Below, one piece after another: positions 7,626 through 16,782 of a stretch of DNA of 64,000 nucleotides; the stretch's first letter is position 1; each line of letters begins with the position of its first letter. Origin of the DNA: Microbacteriaceae bacterium (GTDB lineage Bacteria > Actinomycetota > Actinomycetes > Actinomycetales > Microbacteriaceae); contig RDDZ01000039.1 in assembly GCA_003852775.1 (NCBI GenBank), forward strand, positions 27,992 through 91,991, in the 5' to 3' direction. The translations under genes and the position numbers were made by a program. The notes under the pieces are model-generated. The model saw only the letters and a program-made list of their open reading frames with translations, did not search any database and had not been told where the DNA came from.

Positions 7626-8840
7626 GTGAACGCCTATCTCGACCTGCTGCGCACCCGGGGAGTCGCCCGGGTCATCGCCGCGCAGCTGCTCGCCCGCTTC
7701 CCCGGCGGGATGCTGTCTCTCGGCTTCCTCATCCACATCGAGCACACCCTCCACTCATACGGCGCGGCCGGCCTCGTGCTCGCCGCGACGTCGATCGGCC
7801 AGGCGATCTCGGGCCCCGCCACGAGCCGGCTCATGGGCCGCTTCGGCATGCGCCCCGTGCTCACCCTCACGACCGCCGTATGCGCCGTCGCGATCTCGTT
7901 CATCGCGCTCGCCCCGGGCACGCTCCCCCTCTGGGCGTTCATGCTCACGGGCCTCATCGCGGGACTCAGCTACCCGCCCGTGCAGCCCGCCGTGCGCACG
8001 ATCTACCCCAAGATGGTCAACTCGCGGCAGCTCACGCCGCTGTTCTCGCTCGACGCCTCGGCCCAGGAGCTCATCTGGGTGCTCGGGCCCGTCGTCGTGA
8101 CCCTCGTGTCGCTGCAGGTCTCGAGCGTCCTCGGCATCCTGCTCTCGGTCTTCTTCCTCGTCGGCGGCGGCGCGTGGTTCATCGCCTCACCCGAGGTGGG
8201 GCGCGTGCGCATCCCGCGCTCCAAGCGCGCATTCGGCGTCGTGCTCAAGCGGCCCGCGGTGCTCCTGTCGACCGTCGTGGGCTTCCTGCTCGTCGGGGCG
8301 TGCGCGGCCGTCGAGGCAGGCGTCGTGTCGCACTTCGGCGAGGGAGGCCTCGAGGCGGGACTCGTGCTCGCGATCTTCTCGATCACCTCGCTCGCGGGCG
8401 GACTCGGCTTCGGCAACGTGCCGATCGGGCCGTGGGCGCTCGCCCGCCGTATGCTCATCGTCTTCGTCGGCTGCCTCGTCGCGGTGTGGGCGTTCGAGTT
8501 CTGGACCATCGCGGGAGCCCTCGCGATCGCCGGCGTCGGCATCGCACCCGCGCTCGCGGTCATGTTCACGGTCGTCTCGGCGAGCGTGAAGTTCTCCGAC
8601 ACGGCGGAGGCCTACGGCTGGATCGGCACCGGCCAGCTCATCGGCGCGGCGCTCGGCTCCGCGGTCGCCGGATTCCTCATCGACGACCTGGGGTCGCAGG
8701 GCGGGTTCATCGCGGCAGCGGCCTTCGGGCTGCTCGGGGCGATCGTGCCCGCGGTCTTCGTGCGCGCGCTGCCCGACCTGCGGGGTCGCGACGCGAGCCC
8801 GATCCCCGACACCGAGCCGGTGCCGGTCACGCCGAGCTGA
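7626..8840 (+). CDS. MFS transporter
   Basis: 404 aa with repeated TM helices; TSRLMGRFGMRPVLTLTTAVCAV and LIAGLSYPPVQPAVRTIYP motifs. Confidence 0.85.
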   Translation: MNAYLDLLRTRGVARVIAAQLLARFPGGMLSLGFLIHIEHTLHSYGAAGLVLAATSIGQAISGPATSRLMGRFGMRPVLTLTTAVCAVAISFIALAPGTLPLWAFMLTGLIAGLSYPPVQPAVRTIYPKMVNSRQLTPLFSLDASAQELIWVLGPVVVTLVSLQVSSVLGILLSVFFLVGGGAWFIASPEVGRVRIPRSKRAFGVVLKRPAVLLSTVVGFLLVGACAAVEAGVVSHFGEGGLEAGLVLAIFSITSLAGGLGFGNVPIGPWALARRMLIVFVGCLVAVWAFEFWTIAGALAIAGVGIAPALAVMFTVVSASVKFSDTAEAYGWIGTGQLIGAALGSAVAGFLIDDLGSQGGFIAAAAFGLLGAIVPAVFVRALPDLRGRDASPIPDTEPVPVTPS

Positions 8841-8879
8841 GCGGCCTCCTCCCGACCGGACGACGCCCCGCCCCGGCGA

Positions 8880-9866
8880 CTACCAGCGTTCGTGGATGGC
8901 GGCGCGGAAGCGGCGGTCGTAGAGCTCGCGGACGGCGGCGCGGAAGCCCTCGCCGAGGTCGTCGACCGATCCCGCTGCCGCGTTCGACTCGGCCTGGGCG
9001 ACGTTGCGGGCGCCGGGGATGACGGTCGAGACGCCCGGGAGCTGCGCGACCCACGCGAGCGCGGCCGTCGCGGGGGCGAGCCCCGCATCCGCCGCGAGCT
9101 GCGAGAACTCGCGCGCCGCCTCGACGCCCTCGTCGTAGTCGACGCCCGAGAACGTCTCGCCCTGGTCGAAGGCCTCGCCGTGGCGGTTGAAGGTGCGGTG
9201 GTCGTTCTCGGCGAACGTCGTCTCGTGCGTGTAGCGGCCCGAGAGCAGGCCGCTCGCGAGCGGCACGCGCGCGATGATGCCGACGCCCGCCTTCTGCGCC
9301 GCGGGCAGCACCGCGTCGAGCGGCTTGAGACGGAACGCGTTGAGGATGATCTGCACCGTCGCGACGTGCGGACGGGCGATCGCCGTGAGCGCCTCGTCGA
9401 CCGTCTCGACGCTCACGCCGTAGTTCGCCATGACGCCCTCCTCGACGAGGGTGTCGAGGGCGTCGAACACGGCGCCGCTCGAGTAGACGGGGGTCGGCGG
9501 GCAGTGCAGCTGCACGAGGTCGAGCGTGTCGACGCCGAGGTTGCGGCGGCTGCGGTCGGTCCACGCGCGGAAGTTGTCCATGACGTAGTTCTCGGGCACC
9601 TGCGGCAGGCGGCGGCCCATCTTGGTCGCGACGGTGATGTCGACGCCGACGTTGTCGCGGCGCCACGCTCCGATGATCGACTCGCTGCGGCCGTCGCCGT
9701 AGACGTCGGCGGTGTCGAAGAAGGTGACGCCGGCCGCGAGGCTCGCGTCGAGCACGGCACGGGCGTCGGCCTCGCTCACCTCACCCCAGTCCGCGCCGAG
9801 CTGCCAGGTGCCGAGGCCGATGACGGAGACGTTGCGGCTGGTGCGGCCGAGGGAGTTGTGACGCAT
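8880..9866 (-). CDS. aldo/keto reductase
   Basis: MRHNSLGRTSRNVSVIGLGTWQLGADWG...FFDTADVYGDGRSESIIG...DLVQLHCPP. Confidence 0.93.
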   Translation of the reverse strand: MRHNSLGRTSRNVSVIGLGTWQLGADWGEVSEADARAVLDASLAAGVTFFDTADVYGDGRSESIIGAWRRDNVGVDITVATKMGRRLPQVPENYVMDNFRAWTDRSRRNLGVDTLDLVQLHCPPTPVYSSGAVFDALDTLVEEGVMANYGVSVETVDEALTAIARPHVATVQIILNAFRLKPLDAVLPAAQKAGVGIIARVPLASGLLSGRYTHETTFAENDHRTFNRHGEAFDQGETFSGVDYDEGVEAAREFSQLAADAGLAPATAALAWVAQLPGVSTVIPGARNVAQAESNAAAGSVDDLGEGFRAAVRELYDRRFRAAIHERW

Positions 9867-9875
9867 GCGACGAGC

Positions 9876-10664
9876 CTACGACCCGTCGTCGACGACGGCC
9901 GCCGCGACGGCGCGCGCGAGCCGCTTGCCGATCACGTGGTCGGCGCTGCGCACACGCGTGACCGTCACGCCGCGCAGCCGCTCCGCGATCCGGATGCCGC
10001 CGGGCGAGGTGAACTCGTCGAGCGTGCCCGTGACGATCTCGACCGGCATCCGCAGCGCCGCGAGGTCGCTGATCGTGGTCTGCGACTCGATCGTGTGCTC
10101 GAGGGACTTCACGAACGGCACCCACGTGCGCTCGTTGATGTCGAGGAACTTGGGGATCTGCAGCAGTCCCCCCACGATGCCGCCGTTGCGCAGGGTGAAC
10201 TCGCGGTTCTCGCGGATGTAGCGGTAGGCCTTGAGATAGAAGTCCTGCACGAGGCGGTCGCGGTCGCCCGACAGCGCGTCCGGGTCGACGTAGATCGGCG
10301 GGCTCACGAGCACGAGGCGCTTGACGCGCTTCGGGTTGCGGGCGGCGTAGCGCGTGGCGATGAGCGAGCCCATCGAGTGGCCGACGAGCACGAACGGCTC
10401 GCGGAGCTTGAGCGCGTCGATCGTGCGGGCGACCGCATCGACGTGCTCCTTGAGCGTGTACTCGGCGTCCTCGGGGATGGGCGACTCGCCGAACCCGAGC
10501 AGGTCGACGCAGATGCAGCGGTAGCGGTCGGCGAGCATCGGCACGACGAAGGTCCACGTGACCGAGGACGCCGCGATGCCGTGCAGGAACACGGCGACGG
10601 GACCCTCGCCCTCGTCGCGCGCGACGTGGAGCCGCGGCGCACGCCGGAACGGATTCCACCCCAT
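9876..10664 (-). CDS. alpha/beta hydrolase
   Basis: VAVFLHGIAASSVTW...VLVGHSMGSLIATRYAARNP (nucleophile elbow GHSMG). Confidence 0.93.
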   Translation of the reverse strand: MGWNPFRRAPRLHVARDEGEGPVAVFLHGIAASSVTWTFVVPMLADRYRCICVDLLGFGESPIPEDAEYTLKEHVDAVARTIDALKLREPFVLVGHSMGSLIATRYAARNPKRVKRLVLVSPPIYVDPDALSGDRDRLVQDFYLKAYRYIRENREFTLRNGGIVGGLLQIPKFLDINERTWVPFVKSLEHTIESQTTISDLAALRMPVEIVTGTLDEFTSPGGIRIAERLRGVTVTRVRSADHVIGKRLARAVAAAVVDDGS

Positions 10665-10713
10665 GCCCCGAGGCTAGCGGGGCATGGGGCGGTCGCCGGT
10701 CAGCCGCGGGGGG

Positions 10714-10911
10714 TCAGTCCTCGCGCAGCTTCTCCTTGTACTCGTTCTTCGCGTGCACGCGGTCGCGGTCGGCCTCGGCGCGCTTGACCTCGGCGTCGGC
10801 CTTCACCTCGTCGACCTTGTCGGAGATGCGCTCCTTGGTGTCCTCGGCCCAGCGGCCGACCTTCTCGCCGGTGGCCTCGGCCGCGTCCTTCGCGTCGTCC
10901 ATGAACCCCAT
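10714..10911 (-). CDS. small highly charged protein
   Basis: MGFMDDAKDAAEATGEKVGRWAEDTKERISDKVDEVKADAEVKRAEADRDRVHAKNEYKEKLRED. Confidence 0.75.
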   Translation of the reverse strand: MGFMDDAKDAAEATGEKVGRWAEDTKERISDKVDEVKADAEVKRAEADRDRVHAKNEYKEKLRED

Positions 10912-11030
10912 GTCGTCCTCCTCGTTGCAGGCGTGGCGCGGGGGCCGGTTCGCCGCCCGCACCTCCATGCAAGCGCGGCCTCGCCGGATGCGGCACGGGG
11001 TTGACAGCGCCCCCGCGGGCGCTCTCGCGT

Positions 11031-11060
11031 GACCGGATCGTGACCGGATGACGACCGGAT
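11031..11060. repeat. three GACCGGAT direct repeats with 11-bp period
   Basis: GACCGGAT at 11031, 11042 and 11053, upstream of the gene at 11112. Confidence 0.8.
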
Positions 11061-11111
11061 CGTGGTGAAAGTTGGGTGGTGCTCGACTCCGCGGGTGCCT
11101 AGCGTGACGGC

Positions 11112-11963
11112 ATGAGGCACATCCCCCGCACAGCAGCCCTCGTCGCCGCCCTCGCCGCGGCGACCCTCGCCCTCAGCGGATGCTCGGCCGGCTTCACCGG
11201 ATCGACCGGCGCGTCCGACTCGGGAGGCGCCTCCCAGCTGGCGCCCCAGGCCGCCGACGGCGGCTCGCACGGCTCCGCCGACGAGGCCGCTAGCCCCGAG
11301 GATCGCGCGCTCGTCGTCACGGGCGAGATCACGGTGACCGCCGAGGACCCGATCGCCGCGGCCGCGAAGGCCACCGAGATCGCGGCATCCGTCGGCGGAC
11401 GCGTCGACGCGCGCACCGAGTACGCCCCGCGCGACGGTCAGGCCGGCAGCGCGACGCTCACGCTGCGCGTCCCCGCCGATCAGGTCGACGAGGTGCGGGC
11501 GCGCCTCGACGAGCTCGGGACCGTCGACCACACCGACTTCTCGACCGTCTCGGTCGGCGAGCGGCGACGCGACCTCGACAGCCGCATCACGACGCTCGAG
11601 GCGTCCATCGCGCGCTTCACCGCGTGGCTCGCGACGGCCGACACCACCGGCGACCTCATCTCGCTCGAGACGGCGATCGCGGAGCGCCGGGGTGAGCTCG
11701 AGCGGCTCCAGGCGGAGCAGCGCTCCCTCGAGGATCAGGTGGCGATGTCGACCATCACGCTCACCCTGCGGAGCGCGGCGCTCGCCCCCTCGGAGGGGCC
11801 CACCGACTTCTGGGAGGGACTCGCCACGGGCTGGAACGGGTTCGTCGGCTTCTGGTCGGGCGTCGCCGTGGCCCTCGGCGTCGCGCTCCCCTGGCTCGTG
11901 CTGCTCGGGATCGGCGCCGCGGTCGCCGTGGTGCTCGTGCGCCGCGCGGGCCGCACCGCATGA
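11112..11963 (+). CDS. DUF4349-type lipoprotein
   Basis: Lipobox LALSGCSAG; ...ITVTAEDPIAAAAKATEIAASVGGRVDARTEY...LRVPADQVDEVRARLDELGTVDHTDFSTVSV; C-terminal TM. Confidence 0.85.
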   Translation: MRHIPRTAALVAALAAATLALSGCSAGFTGSTGASDSGGASQLAPQAADGGSHGSADEAASPEDRALVVTGEITVTAEDPIAAAAKATEIAASVGGRVDARTEYAPRDGQAGSATLTLRVPADQVDEVRARLDELGTVDHTDFSTVSVGERRRDLDSRITTLEASIARFTAWLATADTTGDLISLETAIAERRGELERLQAEQRSLEDQVAMSTITLTLRSAALAPSEGPTDFWEGLATGWNGFVGFWSGVAVALGVALPWLVLLGIGAAVAVVLVRRAGRTA

Positions 11964-11987
11964 TCCCGGCCGACACGCCGCCACGAT

Positions 11988-13424
11988 GTGGACGCTGTTC
12001 ACATGTCGGCGGTTTCCGGCTACCCTGACGCGGTGCGCACCTTCCTCCAGGTGCTCGTCAACACGGGCATCGCCAACGTCACCACGAGCTACCTGTGGTT
12101 CGCCCTGACCTTCTGGGTGTACCTCGAGACGCGCTCCGTGCTCGCGACGGGCATCATCGGCGGCGCCTACATGCTGCTGCTCGCGCTCTTCTCGATGGTG
12201 TTCGGCACGATCGTCGACCGCCACCGCAAGCACCGCGTCATGGTGTTCGCGAGCATCGTGTCGCTCATCGCGTTCGGGGTCGCAGGCGGGCTCTACCTGC
12301 TCTACCCCGAGTCGCAGCTCGTCGACCTCGGCGGACCCGCGTTCTGGTTCTTCTCGACGATCATCCTCATCGGCGCCGTCGTCGAGAACATGCGCAACAT
12401 CGCGCTCTCCACGACCGTCACGCTCCTCGTGCCCGAGGAGCGCCACGCGAACGCGAACGGCATGGTCGGCACGGTGCAGGGCCTCGCGTTCACCGTCACG
12501 AGCGTCTTCAGCGGCCTCTCGATCGGGCTCCTCGGGATGGGCTGGACGCTCGCGATCGCCATCGTGCTCACGGCCGGGGCGCTCGTGCACCTGCTCTTCC
12601 TGCGGGTGCCCGAGGATGAGCCCGTGCGCGACCCGAACCGCACGGGCCTGCTCGACCTCCGGGGCAGCATCATCGCGGTCCGCGCGGCGACGGGCCTGTT
12701 CGCGCTCATCATCTTCTCGACGTTCAACAACCTCATCGGCGGCGTCTACATGGCGCTCATGGACCCCTACGGCCTCGAGCTCTTCCCGGTCGAGTGGTGG
12801 GGCGTCGTGCTCGGCGTCACGTCGACGGGCTTCATCGCGGGCGGGCTCTTCATCGCGAAGTTCGGGCTCGGCCGCAACCCCATCCGCACGATGCTCCTGC
12901 TCGTCATGGTGATGGGCCTGCTGGGCGCGTTCTTCACGATCCGCGACTGGTGGTGGCTCTACGCGGGCGGCATCTGGCTGTACATGATGCTCATCCCGGC
13001 GGTCGAGGCCTCGGAGCAGACGGTCATCCAGAAGGTCGTGCCGTTCCAGACGCAGGGGCGGGTCTTCGGCTTCGCGGCCGCGTTCGAGTCGGCCGCGGCG
13101 CCCATCACGGCGTTCCTCATCGCGCCCATCGCGGAGTTCCTGATCATCCCCTACATGGAGGCGGGGACGGGCCGCGAGACGTGGGGCTGGCTGCTCGGCG
13201 ACGGCGCGGCGCGCGGCATCGCATTCGTGTTCCTCGTCGCCGGTCTCGTCATGGTCGTCGCGGCGGCGCTCGCGTTCCTCACGCCGTCCTACCGTCACAT
13301 CTCGGGCCTCTACCTCCGCCAGCGCGAGTCGGTGCCCGCCGACGAGCTCGAGACCCCGCCCACGGCCCACGCCGCGCACGGCGGCGACACGACCACCCCG
13401 GCCGACGCCCCCGCCTCCGACTGA
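11988..13424 (+). CDS. MFS transporter (start may be 12003 or GTG 12033)
   Basis: 478-aa polytopic protein; VYLETRSVLATGIIGGAYMLLLALFSMVFGTIVDRHRKHRVM. Confidence 0.85.
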   Translation: MDAVHMSAVSGYPDAVRTFLQVLVNTGIANVTTSYLWFALTFWVYLETRSVLATGIIGGAYMLLLALFSMVFGTIVDRHRKHRVMVFASIVSLIAFGVAGGLYLLYPESQLVDLGGPAFWFFSTIILIGAVVENMRNIALSTTVTLLVPEERHANANGMVGTVQGLAFTVTSVFSGLSIGLLGMGWTLAIAIVLTAGALVHLLFLRVPEDEPVRDPNRTGLLDLRGSIIAVRAATGLFALIIFSTFNNLIGGVYMALMDPYGLELFPVEWWGVVLGVTSTGFIAGGLFIAKFGLGRNPIRTMLLLVMVMGLLGAFFTIRDWWWLYAGGIWLYMMLIPAVEASEQTVIQKVVPFQTQGRVFGFAAAFESAAAPITAFLIAPIAEFLIIPYMEAGTGRETWGWLLGDGAARGIAFVFLVAGLVMVVAAALAFLTPSYRHISGLYLRQRESVPADELETPPTAHAAHGGDTTTPADAPASD

Positions 13425-13428
13425 CCCC

Positions 13429-13484
13429 GAGGTGTCGCTTTCGGTCGGCCGGCGCTCGCGCCCGGCGACGGAAAGCGACACCTC
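13429..13484. terminator. long-arm hairpin between convergent genes
   Basis: Perfect 14-bp arms GAGGTGTCGCTTTC (13429-13442) / GAAAGCGACACCTC (13471-13484). Confidence 0.65.
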
Positions 13485-13899
13485 AGGTGACGGAGCGGAT
13501 GAGGGCGAGCACGGCCTCACCGTACGCCTCGGTCGCGTCCTCGGCCTCGAACACCCGGACCACGCCGCCGCGCTCCGTCGTGACGCGGTAGAGCGCGCCG
13601 GCGGCCCGCGGGATGCGCTCGAGCGAGCGGAACGAACCGCCCAGCAGGTCGCGAAGCTGCTCCTCGCGCGGGAGCCACAGGGCGTCGTCGAGGGCGACCG
13701 AGTCGAGCGCCCACTCCGTCGTCCCGTTGAAGCCGAGCACCGACCCCGTCGGGTAGTGGTGCGCCTCGATCGTCATGTCGCTCACGGTGAACACATCGCC
13801 CTCGAACTCGCCGCCCTCGATCTGGAAGGCGTCGCCCGAGACGGGCGTCCAGACGAGACCGGCCTCCCGCAGCTCGCGGGCCAGGCGCGTCGAGATCAT
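13483..13899 (-). CDS. hypothetical protein
   Basis: 138-aa ORF with normal codon bias (MISTRLARELREAGLVWTPVSGDAFQIEGGEFEGDVFTVSDMTIEAHHYPTGSVLGFNGTTEWALDSV...). Confidence 0.75.
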   Translation of the reverse strand: MISTRLARELREAGLVWTPVSGDAFQIEGGEFEGDVFTVSDMTIEAHHYPTGSVLGFNGTTEWALDSVALDDALWLPREEQLRDLLGGSFRSLERIPRAAGALYRVTTERGGVVRVFEAEDATEAYGEAVLALIRSVT

Positions 13900-14065
13900 G
13901 CCCCCATCCTGCCCGCGCCCCGCGCCCGAGCGCTGGCCCCCGGCATCCGTCCCGGCTGCAATACGACGTCACGGAATGCAACGTCGGGTCGCATTGGGAC
14001 GCGCCTCCAGGTCGCGGTGACAGGATCGCTAGGCGCCGCGAGATCCGCGGCGGGAGGAGGAGCGC

Positions 14066-14647
14066 ATGAGCGGGACGATCCGCGTGGTGGGAGTCAGCGG
14101 AAGCCCCACCGACCCGTCGCGCACGACGGCGCTCGTGCGCCGCGTCGCGGAGGCGTTCGCCGACACCCTCGACGCGCAGGTCGAGATCATCGAGCTCGCG
14201 ACGGTGCTGCCGTCCCTCGCGGCGGGCGGCTACCGCCCGAACCTGGGACCGGCCGCGCAGGAGGCGCTTGAGGCCGTCGAGACGGCCGACCTGCTCGTGG
14301 TGGGATCACCCGCCTATCGCGCCACCTACTCCGGGCTCTTCAAGCTCTTCTTCGACTACGTCGGCCAGTACGCGCTCGTCGACACCCCGGTCGTGCTCAC
14401 GGCGACGGGCGGCTCCGACCGGCACGCGCTGCTCGTCGAGCACCAGATGCGGCCGCTGTTCGGGTTCTTCCAGGCGCTCACCCTGCCGCTCGGCATCTTC
14501 GCGAACGAGCGCGACTTCACCGACTACCGCGTGACGTCCGCCGACCTCGAGGAGCGCATCTCGACCTCGCTCTCGCGGGCCCTCCCGCTCGTGCGCAGCC
14601 AGCTCGCGGCGAACGCAGCGGCGCGGGAGCCCGTAGCGGTCGGCTGA
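14066..14647 (+). CDS. NAD(P)H-dependent FMN reductase (MsuE/SsuE-like)
   Basis: IRVVGVSGSPTDPSRTTALVRRVAEAF...LLVVGSPAYRATYSGLFKLFFDYV. Confidence 0.9.
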   Translation: MSGTIRVVGVSGSPTDPSRTTALVRRVAEAFADTLDAQVEIIELATVLPSLAAGGYRPNLGPAAQEALEAVETADLLVVGSPAYRATYSGLFKLFFDYVGQYALVDTPVVLTATGGSDRHALLVEHQMRPLFGFFQALTLPLGIFANERDFTDYRVTSADLEERISTSLSRALPLVRSQLAANAAAREPVAVG

Positions 14648-14657
14648 CGCCGGGGCG

Positions 14658-14915
14658 TCATCCCTCGGGGCAGTAGAGGAGTGTGCGCCCGTCGCTCACA
14701 CCCTTGGTGTGCTCGGTCATCGGATGCCCGCACAGGGGGCATCCGCGCTCGCGGGCGGGCGCGGGCGCCGGCTGGTCGTAGGGGCCGAGCGGCGGCGGTC
14801 CGAGCCACGGGAAAAGGCGGCGGTTGAGGCGGTTGAAGAAGCCGGAGCCGCCCGCGAAGTCGTTGCCGCGGCTGAAGCCGTCGGCGCGCTCGCCATCCGT
14901 TCGTGTCACAATCAT
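14658..14915 (-). CDS. small zinc-ribbon-like hypothetical protein
   Basis: MIVTRTDGERADGF...ERGCPLCGHPMTEHTKGVSDGRTLLYCPEG; CxxC...C pattern. Confidence 0.65.
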   Translation of the reverse strand: MIVTRTDGERADGFSRGNDFAGGSGFFNRLNRRLFPWLGPPPLGPYDQPAPAPARERGCPLCGHPMTEHTKGVSDGRTLLYCPEG

Positions 14916-14927
14916 TAGTGTACTAAT
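14914..14927. promoter_or_regulatory. palindromic operator candidate for the adjacent MarR/OhrR-type regulator
   Basis: ATTAGTGTACTAAT (arms ATTAGT/ACTAAT) in the divergent intergenic region. Confidence 0.55.
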
Positions 14928-14947
14928 CAATTCCGTAGGATAGCTCC

Positions 14948-15382
14948 ATGGCCGACACCCCCGATCTGCTCGCCCTCGAGAACCAGGTGTGCTTCGCGCT
15001 CGCCGTGGCCTCCCGCGGCGTCAACGCGATCTACCGGCCGCTGCTCGAGCCGCTCGGGCTCACGCACCCGCAGTACCTCGTGATGCTCGCCCTGTGGGAG
15101 CGCAGCCCGCGCTCGGTGCGCGAGCTCGGCGAGGAGCTGCAGCTCGACCCCGCGACCCTGTCGCCCCTGCTCAAGCGGCTCGAGGCGCTCGGCTACGTCG
15201 CCCGTCGGCGCAGCGTCGACGACGAACGGGTGCTCGAGATCTCCACGACGGATGCCGGGGCCGCCCTGCGCGCGCAGGCCGAGACGATCCCGCCGCGCAT
15301 CGTCGAGCGGCTCGGCATGAGCCTCGACGAGCTCGACGGGCTGCGCACGGCACTGCACCGCGTGATCGCCGCCGCGCGCTGA
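14948..15382 (+). CDS. MarR/OhrR family regulator (Cys-containing N-terminus)
   Basis: LENQVCFALAVASRGVNAIYRPLLEPLGLTHPQYLVMLALWE...SVRELGEELQLDPATLSPLLKRLEALGYVARRRSVDDERVLEI. Confidence 0.9.
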   Translation: MADTPDLLALENQVCFALAVASRGVNAIYRPLLEPLGLTHPQYLVMLALWERSPRSVRELGEELQLDPATLSPLLKRLEALGYVARRRSVDDERVLEISTTDAGAALRAQAETIPPRIVERLGMSLDELDGLRTALHRVIAAAR

Positions 15383-15428
15383 GCTGTAGCCGTTGCATTA
15401 GTGTGCGTCACACACTATGGTGTGACGT

Positions 15429-15764
15429 ATGTACGACGACGAGGTGCTCGCCACCCACCTGCAGGAGCTGAGGCGCGGCACGATCGTGCTCGCCTGCCTG
15501 CTGCTGCTCGCGAAGCCCGACTACGGCTACGCGCTCATCGAGGCGCTCGAGGAGCGCGGCTTTGCGACCGACGCCAACACCCTCTACCCCCTGCTGCGCC
15601 GGCTCGAGAAGCAGGGCCTACTCGTCTCCGAGTGGGACACGGGCGAGGCCCGGCCGCGCAAGTTCTACCGCACGAGCGAGGACGGCGCCGCCCTCGCGGA
15701 GCTGCTCACCGCCGAGTGGCGCTCGCTCGACACCGCATTCGACACCCTGAAGGACCGCTCATGA
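15429..15764 (+). CDS. PadR family regulator
   Basis: LQELRRGTIVLACLLLLAKPDYGYALIEALEERGFATDANTLYPLLRRLEKQGLL. Confidence 0.93.
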   Translation: MYDDEVLATHLQELRRGTIVLACLLLLAKPDYGYALIEALEERGFATDANTLYPLLRRLEKQGLLVSEWDTGEARPRKFYRTSEDGAALAELLTAEWRSLDTAFDTLKDRS

Positions 15765-16708
15765 CCTCCACCCCCCTCACCGACCGGTACATCACCGCGG
15801 TCGTCCGCGGCGTTCCCGAGAAGCAGCGCACCGACCTCGAGAAGGAGCTGCGCGCATCCCTCGCCGACGCGATCGACGACCGGATGGCCGCGGGCGCCGA
15901 CGCGAAGACCGCCGAGCACGACGCGATCCTCGAGCTCGGGGACCCCATCGAGCTCACGGCCCGCTACACGGGACGCCCCCTCACCCTCATCGGCCCCGTG
16001 CTCTACGCCGACTGGCGGCGCCTGCTCACGGTGCTCGAGTTCATCGTCGTGCCGATCGTGTTCGCGGCCCTCGTGGTCGTCGGGATCGTGCGGGGCGACA
16101 CCCCGGGCGGCGTCATCGGCGGCGCCGTGTGGACCGCGTTCTCGGTCGCCGTGCAGCTCGCCTTCTGGGTGACGGCGACGTTCGCGCTCATCGAGCGCAC
16201 GCCCTCGATGGCCCGGAAGAAGCTCGTGCCGTGGACGCCCGACATGCTGCCCGAGACCTCGGCGAAGCTCACGAGCCGCACCGAGTTCGTCGTCGAGTCG
16301 ACACTCGCGGCGCTCGTCATCACGGCGCTCCTGCTCTCGCCCCTCGTGAGCCCCTTCACGGATGCGGACGGCACGCTCATCCCGTTCTTCGACCCGTGGA
16401 TCTGGCGGAGCTGGCTCATCGTGCCGCTCGTGGCCGTGCCGCTCCTGCAGGTGGGGGCGAACGCACTCAAGCTGCGCGGCCGGTGGACGCTTCCGCTCGC
16501 CGTCGGCGCGACCGCCGTCGACATCGCGGGCGCCGTCGTCATCATCGTGCTCGGCGCGACCGATCACCTCCTGAACCACGACTTCTTCGTCGCGGCGGGA
16601 TGGCCCCTCGAGGCCGTGGGCGTCGTCAACGTCGTCGTCATCGTCGTGGGCGCCCTCGCGATCGCCACCTCCGCGTGGGAGAACATCCGGTCGGTGCGCG
16701 CGGTCTGA
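15761..16708 (+). CDS. HAAS-domain membrane protein coupled to PadR
   Basis: ATG overlaps the PadR stop; N-terminal RYITAVVRGVPEKQRTDLEKELRASLADAIDDRMAAG...AILELGDPIELTARYTGRP followed by TM helices. Confidence 0.85.
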   Translation: MTSTPLTDRYITAVVRGVPEKQRTDLEKELRASLADAIDDRMAAGADAKTAEHDAILELGDPIELTARYTGRPLTLIGPVLYADWRRLLTVLEFIVVPIVFAALVVVGIVRGDTPGGVIGGAVWTAFSVAVQLAFWVTATFALIERTPSMARKKLVPWTPDMLPETSAKLTSRTEFVVESTLAALVITALLLSPLVSPFTDADGTLIPFFDPWIWRSWLIVPLVAVPLLQVGANALKLRGRWTLPLAVGATAVDIAGAVVIIVLGATDHLLNHDFFVAAGWPLEAVGVVNVVVIVVGALAIATSAWENIRSVRAV

Positions 16709-16715
16709 GCCATCC

Positions 16716-16782
16716 CCCGCTGACCGGTCGGTTTCTGGCCCCAATACCCCGGAATGGGGCCGGAAACCGACCGGTCAGCGGG
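16716..16782. repeat. palindromic element, copy 1 (bidirectional-terminator-like)
   Basis: CCCGCTGACCGGTCGGTTTCTGGCCCC (16716-16742) / GGGGCCGGAAACCGACCGGTCAGCGGG (16756-16782), 27-bp arms with one mismatch, 13-nt loop; near-copy at 36917-36979. Confidence 0.85.

Noticed and set aside
10803-13520. 905-aa minus-strand ORF
   Set aside because: Shadow of the DUF4349 and MFS genes; highly charged, no family features.
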